Source: Pseudomonadota bacterium
GTDB lineage: Bacteria; Pseudomonadota; Alphaproteobacteria; Acetobacterales; Acetobacteraceae
Reading direction: 5' to 3'
Length of the DNA: 10,298 nucleotides
NCBI GenBank assembly: GCA_021807975.1
Contig: JAKBCJ010000144.1
Location: forward strand, 1-10,298
Shown here: positions 1-6,471 of the stretch, one piece after another
Layout: each line of letters begins with the position of its first letter
How positions within the stretch are numbered: the first letter of the stretch is position 1
Translations under genes and position numbers: made by a program
Notes under the pieces: model-generated
Databases searched by the model: none
What the model saw: the letters and a program-made list of their open reading frames with translations, nothing else
Told to the model about the DNA's origin: nothing

Positions 1-188
1 AGCATCCGTCCTAGCGCACTGTGCGAAGGTGTCGATATTGTCACCTATGCGTCCGACGTGGAGCAGCCATCTTGGGAGTCGCGAAGCTGGCACTAATACC
101 GCTAAGTTTCGCCTTAATCGGTGGCCATGGTCACTGCGTCGCGTCGGTGTTTCGGAAGATCGTCGCGAACAAGTGGCTGGAGGTCAGG
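1..188. other. Stretch with no supported gene
   Basis: I see no supportable gene here. One frame is open from the window edge to a TAA at 94-96 on the + strand, so the tail of an upstream gene is possible, but its 31 residues are unlike anything I recognise and show no clear G/C third-position bias. Other open frames through here overlap each other and have poor coding character. The last ten bases hold the ribosome binding site of the small gene starting at 189. Confidence 0.4.
179..184 (+). promoter_or_regulatory. Ribosome binding site of the small membrane protein gene
   Basis: GGAGGT lies four bases before the ATG at 189. It is one of the best Shine-Dalgarno matches in the window. It decides the start: the same frame is open further upstream to an ATG at 21, but that one has no comparable site. 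Confidence 0.6.
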
Positions 189-347
189 ATGCCTGTTTCC
201 CGAAAAGATGTGCGTGGCGGCCGGGCTTATGCATTCCCGCTGCTCGGGATCGCGACGCTGCTGGTGTCGTATTGGATATTGTCGGACTGGCACCAGATGC
301 CGGGCATCATCGATGCAGCCCTGTCGGTGGTCCATTTCGGGATTTAG
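189..347 (+). CDS. Small hypothetical membrane protein (52 aa)
   Basis: I do not recognise this protein. What can be seen: a short basic N-terminus (R5, K6, R9, R12), then one hydrophobic segment at about residues 13-32 that should span the membrane, then a short amphipathic tail with W, H and several I/V residues. The ATG at 189 was chosen over an in-frame ATG at 21 because GGAGGT sits four bases upstream, and because from about codon 8 onward third positions become mostly G/C as in the neighbours. By the positive-inside rule the N-terminus would be cytoplasmic. It stands alone on the + strand and converges on the DUF1127 gene, with palindromes in between. It could be a chance ORF; the strong ribosome binding site and the clean membrane helix argue that it is real. 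Confidence 0.5.
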   Translation: MPVSRKDVRGGRAYAFPLLGIATLLVSYWILSDWHQMPGIIDAALSVVHFGI

Positions 348-366
348 GCGGCGCGGTTAAATAACC

Positions 367-380
367 GCCTCGATCGAGGC
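367..380. repeat. 14-bp perfect palindrome, possible terminator of the small gene
   Basis: GCCTCGATCGAGGC is a perfect palindrome 19 bases after the stop of the 52-aa gene. It could fold as a 5-bp stem with a GATC loop. The right arm GAGGC (376-380) could instead pair with GCCTC at 387-391, giving two mutually exclusive hairpins. No long T-run follows, only TTT at 384-386, so its role as a terminator is a guess. Confidence 0.35.
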
Positions 381-426
381 ACGTTTGCCTCAGCCCGTTA
401 TGGCGGGGATCGCATTTGCCGCGGTC

Positions 427-465
427 TTCACCGTCATGGCCCGGCGACGGCGCCATGACGGTGAA
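427..465. repeat. Long perfect inverted repeat between convergent genes
   Basis: The arms TTCACCGTCATGGC (427-440) and GCCATGACGGTGAA (452-465) are perfect reverse complements of 14 bases around an 11-base GC-rich loop. The element lies 26 bases past the stop of the DUF1127 gene and about 80 past the stop of the 52-aa gene, where a bidirectional terminator would be expected. Neither side carries a T-tract, so it is not a canonical intrinsic terminator. The CGTCATGGC-type arms resemble dispersed palindromic (REP-like) elements common in alphaproteobacterial genomes; that resemblance is from memory. Confidence 0.6.
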
Positions 466-491
466 CCGTTACTGTCTGCCCCCGGCGCCGA

Positions 492-797
492 TCATGCGCC
501 GCGCTGGCGCAGGTCCTCGTTAAGTGCCGGATCGAACGCGCGGACCAGATCGCCGCGGTTCATTCCGATATCCATCAGGTCGCGATCGGACATGGAAACG
601 AGTTCGCTCATCGCCGCGTTGTTGCGGCGCCATGCGATGAAAGCGGCAACCCGACGCGACAACCAGGCAGCCAGACCATCCTTGCGGGCGGCTTGCGGCG
701 CGGCGGTATGCAGGTTCGGCTCTTCCCATTGCGTGTCGATATAGCTCAAGCTGGGAAGCTGGAAGGAAAAACGGGAGTCAGCGGTGTGAACGCTCAT
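492..797 (-). CDS. DUF1127 domain-containing protein (101 aa)
   Basis: A small, arginine-rich protein whose C-terminal part carries the DUF1127 (YjiS-like) signature. Residues about 43-60 form a basic amphipathic helix (AWLSRRVAAFIAWRRNN), followed at 64-88 by the conserved ELVSMSDRDLMDIGMNRGDL block. The N-terminal 40 residues are low in conservation and rich in Ser, Ala and Gln. DUF1127 proteins are known in alphaproteobacteria as small RNA-associated proteins that affect sRNA maturation, RNA turnover and phosphate or carbon metabolism (Rhodobacter CcaF1, Agrobacterium homologues). A similar role here is inference. The ATG at 797 is preceded by a weak GGAC-type ribosome binding site. The gene is transcribed away from the aminopeptidase gene, and a 21-bp dyad lies 61 bases before its start. 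Confidence 0.88.
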   Translation of the reverse strand: MSVHTADSRFSFQLPSLSYIDTQWEEPNLHTAAPQAARKDGLAAWLSRRVAAFIAWRRNNAAMSELVSMSDRDLMDIGMNRGDLVRAFDPALNEDLRQRGA

Positions 798-857
798 GGC
801 TGTTGTCCATACAAACCCGGGTGCAACGCGACGTCGGATGGCGAAGCGCCCGCCGGG

Positions 858-878
858 TTATGATGCAATGCAACATAA
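858..878. promoter_or_regulatory. 21-bp dyad, candidate operator in a divergent promoter region
   Basis: Left arm TTATGATGCA (858-867) and right arm TGCAACATAA (869-878) are reverse complements at 9 of 10 positions around a central A at 868. It lies in the AT-richest part of the divergent gap, 61 bases before the DUF1127 start and about 115 before the aminopeptidase start. The shape is that of a site for a dimeric transcription factor. It does not match FNR, LexA or Irr boxes as I know them, and the regulator is unknown. Confidence 0.5.
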
Positions 879-920
879 GCTAAATGACGCTTGGATGAAT
901 GTCTAAAAACCCCCAAACTG

Positions 921-939
921 CCATGCGTCGGGCGCATGG
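921..939. repeat. Hairpin upstream of the aminopeptidase gene
   Basis: CCATGCG (921-927) and CGCATGG (933-939) form a 7-bp perfect stem with a 5-base loop (TCGGG), ending 53 bases before the ATG at 993. TTTGACG follows directly on the + strand. It could be a second operator or part of the 5' leader. I could not pair the TTGACG at 941 with any good -10 hexamer. Confidence 0.4.
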
Positions 940-980
940 TTTGACGCCAGCTATGAATTGACTCGTCGAACGAGGGATAA

Positions 981-985
981 GAAGG
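981..985 (+). promoter_or_regulatory. Ribosome binding site of the aminopeptidase P gene
   Basis: GAAGG with a 7-base spacer to the ATG at 993 supports that start codon. Confidence 0.5.
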
Positions 986-992
986 CGCTGCA

Positions 993-2762
993 ATGAATCA
1001 ATCTCCGTTAGCCGCCCTGCGCCAGGAACTGCTCCGCCAGGGGTTGGACGGCTTCATCGTCCCCAGGGCAGACGAGCATCTGGGCGAGTATGTGCCGGCG
1101 TCCGCCGAACGTCTGGCGTGGCTGACCGGGTTTACCGGCAGCGCCGGGTTGGCCGTGGTACTTGGCGACACCGCCGCGGTTTTCACCGATGGCCGGTACG
1201 TCCTGCAACTCGCCGAACAGACCGACGCGACACAATGGCGCCAGTTGCATTTGACCGAGGATCCCCCGCCGACGTGGCTGACCCGGAACGCCCCTGGCAA
1301 TGCCCGCATCGGCTACGATCCGCTTTTGATCGGTCAGGACAGCCTGACACGCTACACCGAAGCCGGCCTGAACATGGTGGCGCTGGAACACAACCCGATC
1401 GACGCGGTCTGGACCGACCGCCCGGCCCCTCCGGCCGCCGCCGCCGAACCTCATCCCCTGAACTACGCCGGCCAAACATCGGAAGCGAAGCGCGCCGGAC
1501 TCGCCACAGTGCTGCGCGACGCGAATCAGGATGCGGCGGTTCTGACCGACCCCGCTTCGATCGCCTGGCTGCTGAACATTCGCGGCGCCGACGTGCCCTT
1601 CACCCCATTTGCCCTGGCCTTCGCGATCGTCCACTCCGGCGGCGAGACCGACCTGTTCATCGACCCGGTGAAAATCCCGCCGGACACCCGGGTCTGGCTA
1701 GGCAACGGCGTCTCGATCCGCGATCGTGCCGCCCTGTTGCCGGCCATTGGCGCACTGAGGGGTAAGACCGTCCGGGTCGATCCCGCCGGTTCCCCGGTCT
1801 GGTTCGCCCAGCAACTGTCGATGGCCGGCGCCACGGTGGCGTCCGGCAGCGACCCATGTCTTTTACCCAAAGCCTGCAAGAACGCAGTCGAACAGCAAGG
1901 CGCCCGCGCCGCCCACCTGCGCGACGCCGCCGCCGTCTGCCGCTTTTTGCACTGGCTGTCGGTCGAGGCCCCGACCGGCCGGCAAACCGAAATGTCCGCC
2001 GCCGCGGCCCTGCTGGGCTTCCGCCGGCAGATCGACAGCTTTCGCGGTGAAAGCTTCCCCGCGATCTCCGGCGCCGGGGAGCATGGCGCCATCATCCATT
2101 ACCGCGTGACCCCGGAATCCAACCGTCCGATCGCTCCGAACGAGGTCTATCTGATAGACTCCGGCGCCCAATATCCCGACGGGACAACCGACATTACGCG
2201 CACCGTCTGGACAGGCCCCGGCGATCCGCCGGACAGCCTGCGCGACCGGGTCACCCGGGTCATGCAAGGCCATATCGCACTCGCCACCGCCATTTTCCCC
2301 CAAGGCGTCGGCGGTTCCCATCTCGACTCCCTCGCTCGGTTTGCCCTGTGGCAGGCCGGTTTGGATTACGATCACGGCACCGGTCACGGCGTCGGCAGCT
2401 ATCTGTCGGTGCATGAAGGCCCGGTCAGCATCTCGCGCCTCGCCCGGCCGGTTCCGATTGCCGCCGGCATGATCCTGTCGAACGAACCCGGCTATTATCT
2501 GCCCGGACACTACGGCATCCGGCTGGAGAACCTTCTGCTGGTCCAACCCGCCGCCCTGCCGGACGCCCTCAAACCGTTCCTGTGCTTCGAAACCCTGACC
2601 CTGGCGCCGTTCGACCGCCGGCTGCTGAACCCCGCCATGATGACGCCGGCGGAACGCGGATGGCTGGATCGCTATCACGCCATGGTTCTGAACCGGGTCG
2701 GGCCGGCGCTGGGGCAGGCGGAACGGGACTGGCTGGCGACCGCCTGCGCGCCGCTGGGATAA
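993..2762 (+). CDS. pepP: Xaa-Pro aminopeptidase, M24B family (589 aa)
   Basis: Cytosolic metallopeptidase of the aminopeptidase P family, which removes the N-terminal residue from peptides whose second residue is proline. It has the long three-part architecture of the roughly 600-residue aminopeptidase P group. Residues about 4-155 and 160-315 are the two creatinase-type N-terminal domains; about 316-540 is the pita-bread catalytic domain; the C-terminal extension to 589 is typical of the long form. All five expected metal ligands are visible: D389 (LIDSG), D400 (GTTDITR), H465 (GTGHGVG), E498 (SNEPGYY) and E512 (RLENLL). H474 (SVHEGP) fits a catalytic histidine. No signal peptide is seen. 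GAAGG seven bases upstream supports the ATG. A terminator-like structure at the 3' end suggests it is transcribed separately from the helicase gene. The symbol is used in the family sense and is not a claim of orthology to E. coli pepP. Confidence 0.93.
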   Translation: MNQSPLAALRQELLRQGLDGFIVPRADEHLGEYVPASAERLAWLTGFTGSAGLAVVLGDTAAVFTDGRYVLQLAEQTDATQWRQLHLTEDPPPTWLTRNAPGNARIGYDPLLIGQDSLTRYTEAGLNMVALEHNPIDAVWTDRPAPPAAAAEPHPLNYAGQTSEAKRAGLATVLRDANQDAAVLTDPASIAWLLNIRGADVPFTPFALAFAIVHSGGETDLFIDPVKIPPDTRVWLGNGVSIRDRAALLPAIGALRGKTVRVDPAGSPVWFAQQLSMAGATVASGSDPCLLPKACKNAVEQQGARAAHLRDAAAVCRFLHWLSVEAPTGRQTEMSAAAALLGFRRQIDSFRGESFPAISGAGEHGAIIHYRVTPESNRPIAPNEVYLIDSGAQYPDGTTDITRTVWTGPGDPPDSLRDRVTRVMQGHIALATAIFPQGVGGSHLDSLARFALWQAGLDYDHGTGHGVGSYLSVHEGPVSISRLARPVPIAAGMILSNEPGYYLPGHYGIRLENLLLVQPAALPDALKPFLCFETLTLAPFDRRLLNPAMMTPAERGWLDRYHAMVLNRVGPALGQAERDWLATACAPLG

Positions 2763-2779
2763 GGCAGGCACTGTTTTTT
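2742..2779 (+). terminator. Possible intrinsic terminator of the aminopeptidase gene
   Basis: GCCTGC (2742-2747) can pair with GCAGGC (2764-2769) across a 16-base loop containing the stop codon. Four bases later comes a run of six T (2774-2779). The stem is short and the spacing imperfect, so this is plausible rather than certain. Confidence 0.4.
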
Positions 2780-2788
2780 GCGCCCTGA

Positions 2789-2825
2789 TGCCGCGGGAGC
2801 CGCGCTCCTGCCGGCGTCCGCGGCA
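2789..2825. repeat. Nested inverted repeats between pepP and lhr
   Basis: TGCCGCGG (2789-2796) pairs with CCGCGGCA (2818-2825). Inside, GAGC (2797-2800) pairs with GCTC (2804-2807) around CGC. The result is a strong GC-rich hairpin in the non-coding stretch upstream of the helicase start. It may reinforce termination after the T-run at 2774-2779. Confidence 0.4.
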
Positions 2826-2891
2826 CGCCAGGGATCATGCCTCGGACACAACCGCGTTCGGCTGCGTCTTAACCGGCCACGAACAGCCAGA

Positions 2892-2903
2892 TATCCCGGG
2901 ATA
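2892..2903. promoter_or_regulatory. 12-bp perfect palindrome upstream of the helicase gene
   Basis: TATCCCGGGATA is a perfect palindrome, 40 bases before the ATG at 2944, where an operator would be expected. A related half-site (GTCCCGGA) follows at about 2910-2917. No regulator can be assigned. The alphaproteobacterial LexA pattern GTTC-N7-GTTC was looked for in this gap and not found. Confidence 0.25.
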
Positions 2904-2943
2904 CCGGTTGTCCCGGACCGGCCCGCATGCTTATGTCCCGCCA

Positions 2944-5463
2944 ATGCCAGGAACATTACCGGAACCCTTCGCCTCCTGGTTTGCCGCCCGCGGCTGGGCG
3001 CCGCGTCCGCATCAGCTCGCGATGCTGGATGCCGCCGCCGCCGGGGAAAGCGTCCTGCTGATCGCGCCGACCGGCGGCGGAAAGACGCTCGCCGGATTCC
3101 TGCCCAGCCTCGTCGATCTGGCGGCCAACCCACGTCCCGGCCTGCACACCTTGTATGTCAGCCCGCTGAAGGCGCTGGCCACCGACATCGTCCGCAACCT
3201 GACCGAACCCGTCCGGCAGATGGGTCTGCCGATAACCATCGAGGCTCGCACCGGCGATACCCCAGCGAACCGGCGGGCGCGACAGAAGGCGGCGCCCCCG
3301 CATTTGCTGCTGACCACGCCGGAGAGTCTCGCGGTGCTGATCTCCCTGCCGGACGCGCCGGAGTTCTTCGCCACCTTGGCCTGCATCGTGATGGATGAGG
3401 TCCACGCCCTGGCGGGAACCAAGCGCGGCGACCAATTAGCGCTCGGCGTGTCCCGGCTGCGCACGCTCGCGCCCAATGCCCGCCGCATCGGCCTGTCCGC
3501 CACCGTCGCGCATCCCGACGCGATCCAATCCTATACCGGGGCGACCCGGCGGATCGAGGTCGCTGACGGCGCGCCGCCCCAGATCGCCATCGTCACGCCC
3601 GAGGGCCGGCTGTCCTGGTCCGGCCACATGGGCCTGGAAGCCGCCCCCCGGGTCATGGCGAACATCCAGGCGGCCGGCATGACGATCGTCTTCGTTAACA
3701 CCCGGGCGCAGGCTGAGCTGATGTTCCAGGCGCTGTGGAAGTTGAACGACACCACGCTGCCGATCGCCCTGCACCATGGCTCGCTGGAGGTGGAGCAGCG
3801 CCGCAAGGTCGAAGCCGCGATGGCGGCAGGCAATCTGCGCGCGGTAGTGGCGACCTCCTCGCTGGACCTGGGGATCGACTGGGGGGGTGTCGATCAGGTC
3901 ATTCAGGTCGGTGCGCCGAAGGGAGTCTCCCGCCTGTTGCAGCGGGTTGGGCGGGCGAACCACCGGATGGATGAGGCGTCCAAGGCTATCCTGGTGCCGG
4001 CCAACCGGTTCGAGGTGCTGGAATGCGAAGCCGCCATCCAGGGCGTCACCGCTCGGGAGCTGGACGGCGATCCGCCGCGCCCGGGCGGCCTGGACGTACT
4101 GGCGCAACACCTGCTGGCGCTGGCATGCAGCGCCCCGTTCCTGCCCGACGAGATATACGCCGAAGTCACGACCGCCGAACCCTATGCCGCCGTGACCCGC
4201 GACGTGTTCGACGACGTGCTGCGGTTCGTGGAGGACGGCGGCTATGCGCTGCAAGCCTACGACCAGTGGAAGAAGCTGTTCCGCGATAGCGAGGGCCGCA
4301 TGCACGTCCGCAACGCCCGCACGGCGGCGGCTCTGCGGATGAACATCGGCACCATCGTCGAGGCTTCGGTCCTGAAGGTCAAACTGGCCGGAAAGCGCGG
4401 TTTCGGGCCGACCTTGGGCGAAGTGGAGGAATACTTCGTCAACATGCTCCGCCCCGGCGACACCTTCATGTTCGCCGGCCGGCTGCTGCGCTTCATCCGG
4501 GTGCGCGAGATGGCCTGCGAATGCATGGAAGGGGGCGATGGCGATCCCATGGTTCCGGCCTACGCTGGTGGCCGACTGCCGTTGACCACCAATCTGGCAG
4601 ACCGGGTACGCGGGCTGCTGCAGGCACCGGAAAAATGGGACCTTTTCCCCGATCAAGTGCGGGACTGGCTGCGCCTGCAGCGCGGCGTTTCGCGGCTGCC
4701 CGGTCGTGCCGACCTGCTGATTGAGACGTTTCCGCGTGGCGGCCGCTGGTATCTGGTGGCCTATTGCTTCGAGGGCCGCAACGCCCACCAAACCCTCGGC
4801 ATGCTGGTAACGAAGCGAATGGAGCGCGCCGGGTTCGCGCCGCTGGGCTTCGTTGCCACCGACTACGTGCTGGGCATTTGGTCCGCCAACCAGCCGAACA
4901 ACGTCGCCGCGTTGTTCGACCAGGATATGCTGGGCGACGACCTGGAAGACTGGATGGCCGAAAGCTCCATGCTGAAGCGGACGTTTCGGAATGTGGCGGT
5001 CATTGCCGGGCTGATCCAGCGTAACCTTCCAGGCGCGGAAAAGAACCGCCGGCAGGTGACGGTCAACAGCGACCTGATCTATGAGGTGCTGCGCCGCCAC
5101 CAGCCTGACCACATTCTGTTGCGCGCGACTCGCGCCGATGCGGCATCCGGTCTGATCGACGCCGGACGCATCGCGGCAATGCTGGCGCGCGTGAAGGGGC
5201 ATATCGTGCACATGGTGCTGTCGCGGGTTTCGCCGCTGGCGGTGCCGGTGCTGCTGGAAATTGGACGGGAAAGCGTGCGCACCGATACCGACGAAGACTC
5301 ACTGCTGGCCGAAGCGGAAGCCATCATCGCCGAGGCCACTGGCCAGGCCGAACCGACCGGGCCGATGGTTCATCGCGCAAACATGGCGCGCCGTAGCCCG
5401 GGGGCGCGGAAGACGCCGTTGCCGCGTCAAGGACAAAACAAGCAGCGGGACCTGTTTTCATGA
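2944..5463 (+). CDS. lhr: Ligase-associated DEXH-box DNA helicase, Lhr-core type (839 aa)
   Basis: Superfamily 2 DNA helicase of the Lhr-core group, in the version that is part of a bacterial DNA-repair cluster with an ATP-dependent ligase, an MBL-fold exonuclease and PdeM. It uses ATP to move 3'-5' on single-stranded DNA and unwind duplexes. Visible motifs: I, APTGGGKT (41-48, K47); Ia, YVSPLKAL (71-78); Ib, TTPESL (124-129); II, DEVH (151-154); III, LSAT (184-187); IV, IVFVNTRAQAE (248-258); V, ATSSLDLGIDWGG (303-315); VI, QRVGRANHR (333-341). The winged-helix and Lhr-specific C-terminal domains follow from about 360. Length is normal for the family. The frame is open upstream to an ATG at 2788, but that 52-residue extension looks non-coding and homologues start at the MPGTLPEPF position; no good ribosome binding site precedes 2944. 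A basic tail (about 810-839) ends in QRDLFS. The stop overlaps the pdeM start. Confidence 0.92.
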   Translation: MPGTLPEPFASWFAARGWAPRPHQLAMLDAAAAGESVLLIAPTGGGKTLAGFLPSLVDLAANPRPGLHTLYVSPLKALATDIVRNLTEPVRQMGLPITIEARTGDTPANRRARQKAAPPHLLLTTPESLAVLISLPDAPEFFATLACIVMDEVHALAGTKRGDQLALGVSRLRTLAPNARRIGLSATVAHPDAIQSYTGATRRIEVADGAPPQIAIVTPEGRLSWSGHMGLEAAPRVMANIQAAGMTIVFVNTRAQAELMFQALWKLNDTTLPIALHHGSLEVEQRRKVEAAMAAGNLRAVVATSSLDLGIDWGGVDQVIQVGAPKGVSRLLQRVGRANHRMDEASKAILVPANRFEVLECEAAIQGVTARELDGDPPRPGGLDVLAQHLLALACSAPFLPDEIYAEVTTAEPYAAVTRDVFDDVLRFVEDGGYALQAYDQWKKLFRDSEGRMHVRNARTAAALRMNIGTIVEASVLKVKLAGKRGFGPTLGEVEEYFVNMLRPGDTFMFAGRLLRFIRVREMACECMEGGDGDPMVPAYAGGRLPLTTNLADRVRGLLQAPEKWDLFPDQVRDWLRLQRGVSRLPGRADLLIETFPRGGRWYLVAYCFEGRNAHQTLGMLVTKRMERAGFAPLGFVATDYVLGIWSANQPNNVAALFDQDMLGDDLEDWMAESSMLKRTFRNVAVIAGLIQRNLPGAEKNRRQVTVNSDLIYEVLRRHQPDHILLRATRADAASGLIDAGRIAAMLARVKGHIVHMVLSRVSPLAVPVLLEIGRESVRTDTDEDSLLAEAEAIIAEATGQAEPTGPMVHRANMARRSPGARKTPLPRQGQNKQRDLFS

Positions 5464-6152
5464 GCGCGGCGGCCCCGATCCACCTTGGCGGCCAGCGGCT
5501 GATGCTCGATCCGATGGGTGCGCTGTTCTGGCCGGCGCAACGACTGCTGGCGGTGTCTGACCTGCATCTGGAGAAGGGCTCCTCGTTTGCGCGCCAGGGG
5601 ATGCTGCTGCCGCCCTGGGACACGCACAACACGTTGGACAAACTGACACTGTTGCTGCGGCGCTGGTCGCCCGAGATCGTCGTCGCCCTGGGGGATTCGT
5701 TCCACGACGCGGCAGGGTCCGGACGGCTGCCCGCCAGTGAGCAACTGCGCCTGAACGCGATGGCCGCCGCGCATCGGTTCATTTGGGTGCAAGGCAACCA
5801 TGATCCTACACGGCCCGAGGGGCTGGGCGGGGAATGGGTGGAATCCCACGAAGCTGGATCGGTTGTGTTCCGGCATGAAGCCATCGTCTCGGCCGGTCCT
5901 GGTGAAATCGTCGGCCACCACCACCCCAAGGCGACGATCCCGGCGCGGACGGGTTCGGTCAGCCGCCCCTGCTTCGTGTTCGACGGCCGCCGCCTGATGA
6001 TGCCCGCGTTCGGTGCCTACACCGGCGGGCTGGACGTGCGCGATCCAGCGATTCACCGGCTGTTTCCACGCGGCGGACGGGTGTTCCTGCTGGGCAAGGA
6101 CCGCCTGTTCAGCTTCGAGATCGGCCGAGGGGCGGCGCTGCGGATCGCGTGA
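5460..6152 (+). CDS. pdeM: Ligase-associated DNA damage response endonuclease PdeM (230 aa)
   Basis: Calcineurin-like metallophosphoesterase, the fourth member of the ligase-helicase-exonuclease repair cluster; homologues are manganese-dependent DNA nucleases/phosphodiesterases. Two-metal-site motifs appear in order: SDLHLEKG (33-40, D34 and H36), GDSFHD (78-83), GNHD (112-115), FRHE (H139) and GHHHP (152-156). SSFARQG just after the first motif is also characteristic of the PdeM group. Length is normal. No signal peptide is seen, so the protein is expected to be cytosolic. The ATG overlaps the helicase stop by four bases (ATGA) and has only a weak ribosome binding site, implying translational coupling and a joint role in DNA repair. 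The ligase and exonuclease partners are not nearby in this window. Confidence 0.93.
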   Translation: MSAAAPIHLGGQRLMLDPMGALFWPAQRLLAVSDLHLEKGSSFARQGMLLPPWDTHNTLDKLTLLLRRWSPEIVVALGDSFHDAAGSGRLPASEQLRLNAMAAAHRFIWVQGNHDPTRPEGLGGEWVESHEAGSVVFRHEAIVSAGPGEIVGHHHPKATIPARTGSVSRPCFVFDGRRLMMPAFGAYTGGLDVRDPAIHRLFPRGGRVFLLGKDRLFSFEIGRGAALRIA

Positions 6153-6175
6153 CGACGTCGGCTTCTTGAATGCGC

Positions 6176-6204
6176 ATGAAATTTAGTCTGTCCACACGCA
6201 TACT
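6176..6204 (+). promoter_or_regulatory. Weak promoter candidate for ccdA
   Basis: ATGAAA (6176-6181) and CATACT (6199-6204) match the -35 and -10 consensus at four of six positions each, with 17 bases between, in an AT-richer island just before ccdA. CcdA proteins repress their own operon, so an operator is expected here, but I cannot point to a clear one. Confidence 0.25.
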
Positions 6205-6222
6205 TGTAGAAAAGAAACCCGC

Positions 6223-6471
6223 ATGAACCTGCATCGAGCCAAGGCGGCAAAGCGATCCGTTAATCTGACCTTCAGCGACGACCTTTTGACCCGCGCGCGC
6301 ACCGCTGGCCTCAACCTGTCCGCGCTGGCGGAGGAGGCTGTCGGCGCTGCCTTGGCGCGCCGGGAACGAGAGAGGGTGCAAGCAGAAATCGCCCAAGCCT
6401 GCGCTGTCCATGACCAGTATTTGGCCGAATATGGCAGTTTGGGGGAAGCGGTGAGGGCCCATGGCGAGTAG
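6223..6471 (+). CDS. ccdA: Type II toxin-antitoxin system antitoxin, CcdA family (82 aa)
   Basis: The antitoxin neutralises the gyrase poison CcdB and represses the operon. Residues about 10-50 form the ribbon-helix-helix DNA-binding domain: a beta strand (RSVNLTFS), then two helices (DDLLTRARTAG and NLSALAEEAVGAALARRERE). Residues about 51-82 form the disordered toxin-binding arm, ending in HDQYLAEYGSLGEAVRAHGE, which matches the arm of F-plasmid CcdA (AEVARFIEMNGSFADE). Length is close to the family norm of 70-85. The ribosome binding site is weak (AAAGAAA). It overlaps the ccdB start by 11 bases, the usual arrangement. The frame is intact. Since ccdB looks broken, this may now be an orphan antitoxin that could still bind DNA or neutralise related CcdB toxins; that is inference. 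Confidence 0.88.
   Translation: MNLHRAKAAKRSVNLTFSDDLLTRARTAGLNLSALAEEAVGAALARRERERVQAEIAQACAVHDQYLAEYGSLGEAVRAHGE

Noticed and set aside
941..969. Sigma-70 type promoter for pepP from TTGACG at 941
   Set aside because: The -35-like hexamer is good, but at 16-18 bases spacing the -10 position reads CGTCGA-like sequence with no resemblance to TATAAT.
2860..2890. LexA-type box upstream of the repair genes
   Set aside because: A GTTC followed by N7 is present in the gap but the second half reads TCTT, not GTTC; GAAC at 2881 also lacks a partner at the right spacing.
2788..2943. Extended N-terminus of the helicase from ATG 2788
   Set aside because: The extra 52 residues are unlike the family N-terminus, overlap a GC-rich hairpin, and contain poor coding bias; the family start matches 2944.
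3436..5211. 591-codon open frame on the minus strand inside the helicase gene
   Set aside because: It is antisense to a helicase with every motif intact. Its product is rich in His, Gln, Arg and Gly as expected for the shadow of a GC-rich gene, and it has no recognisable domain.
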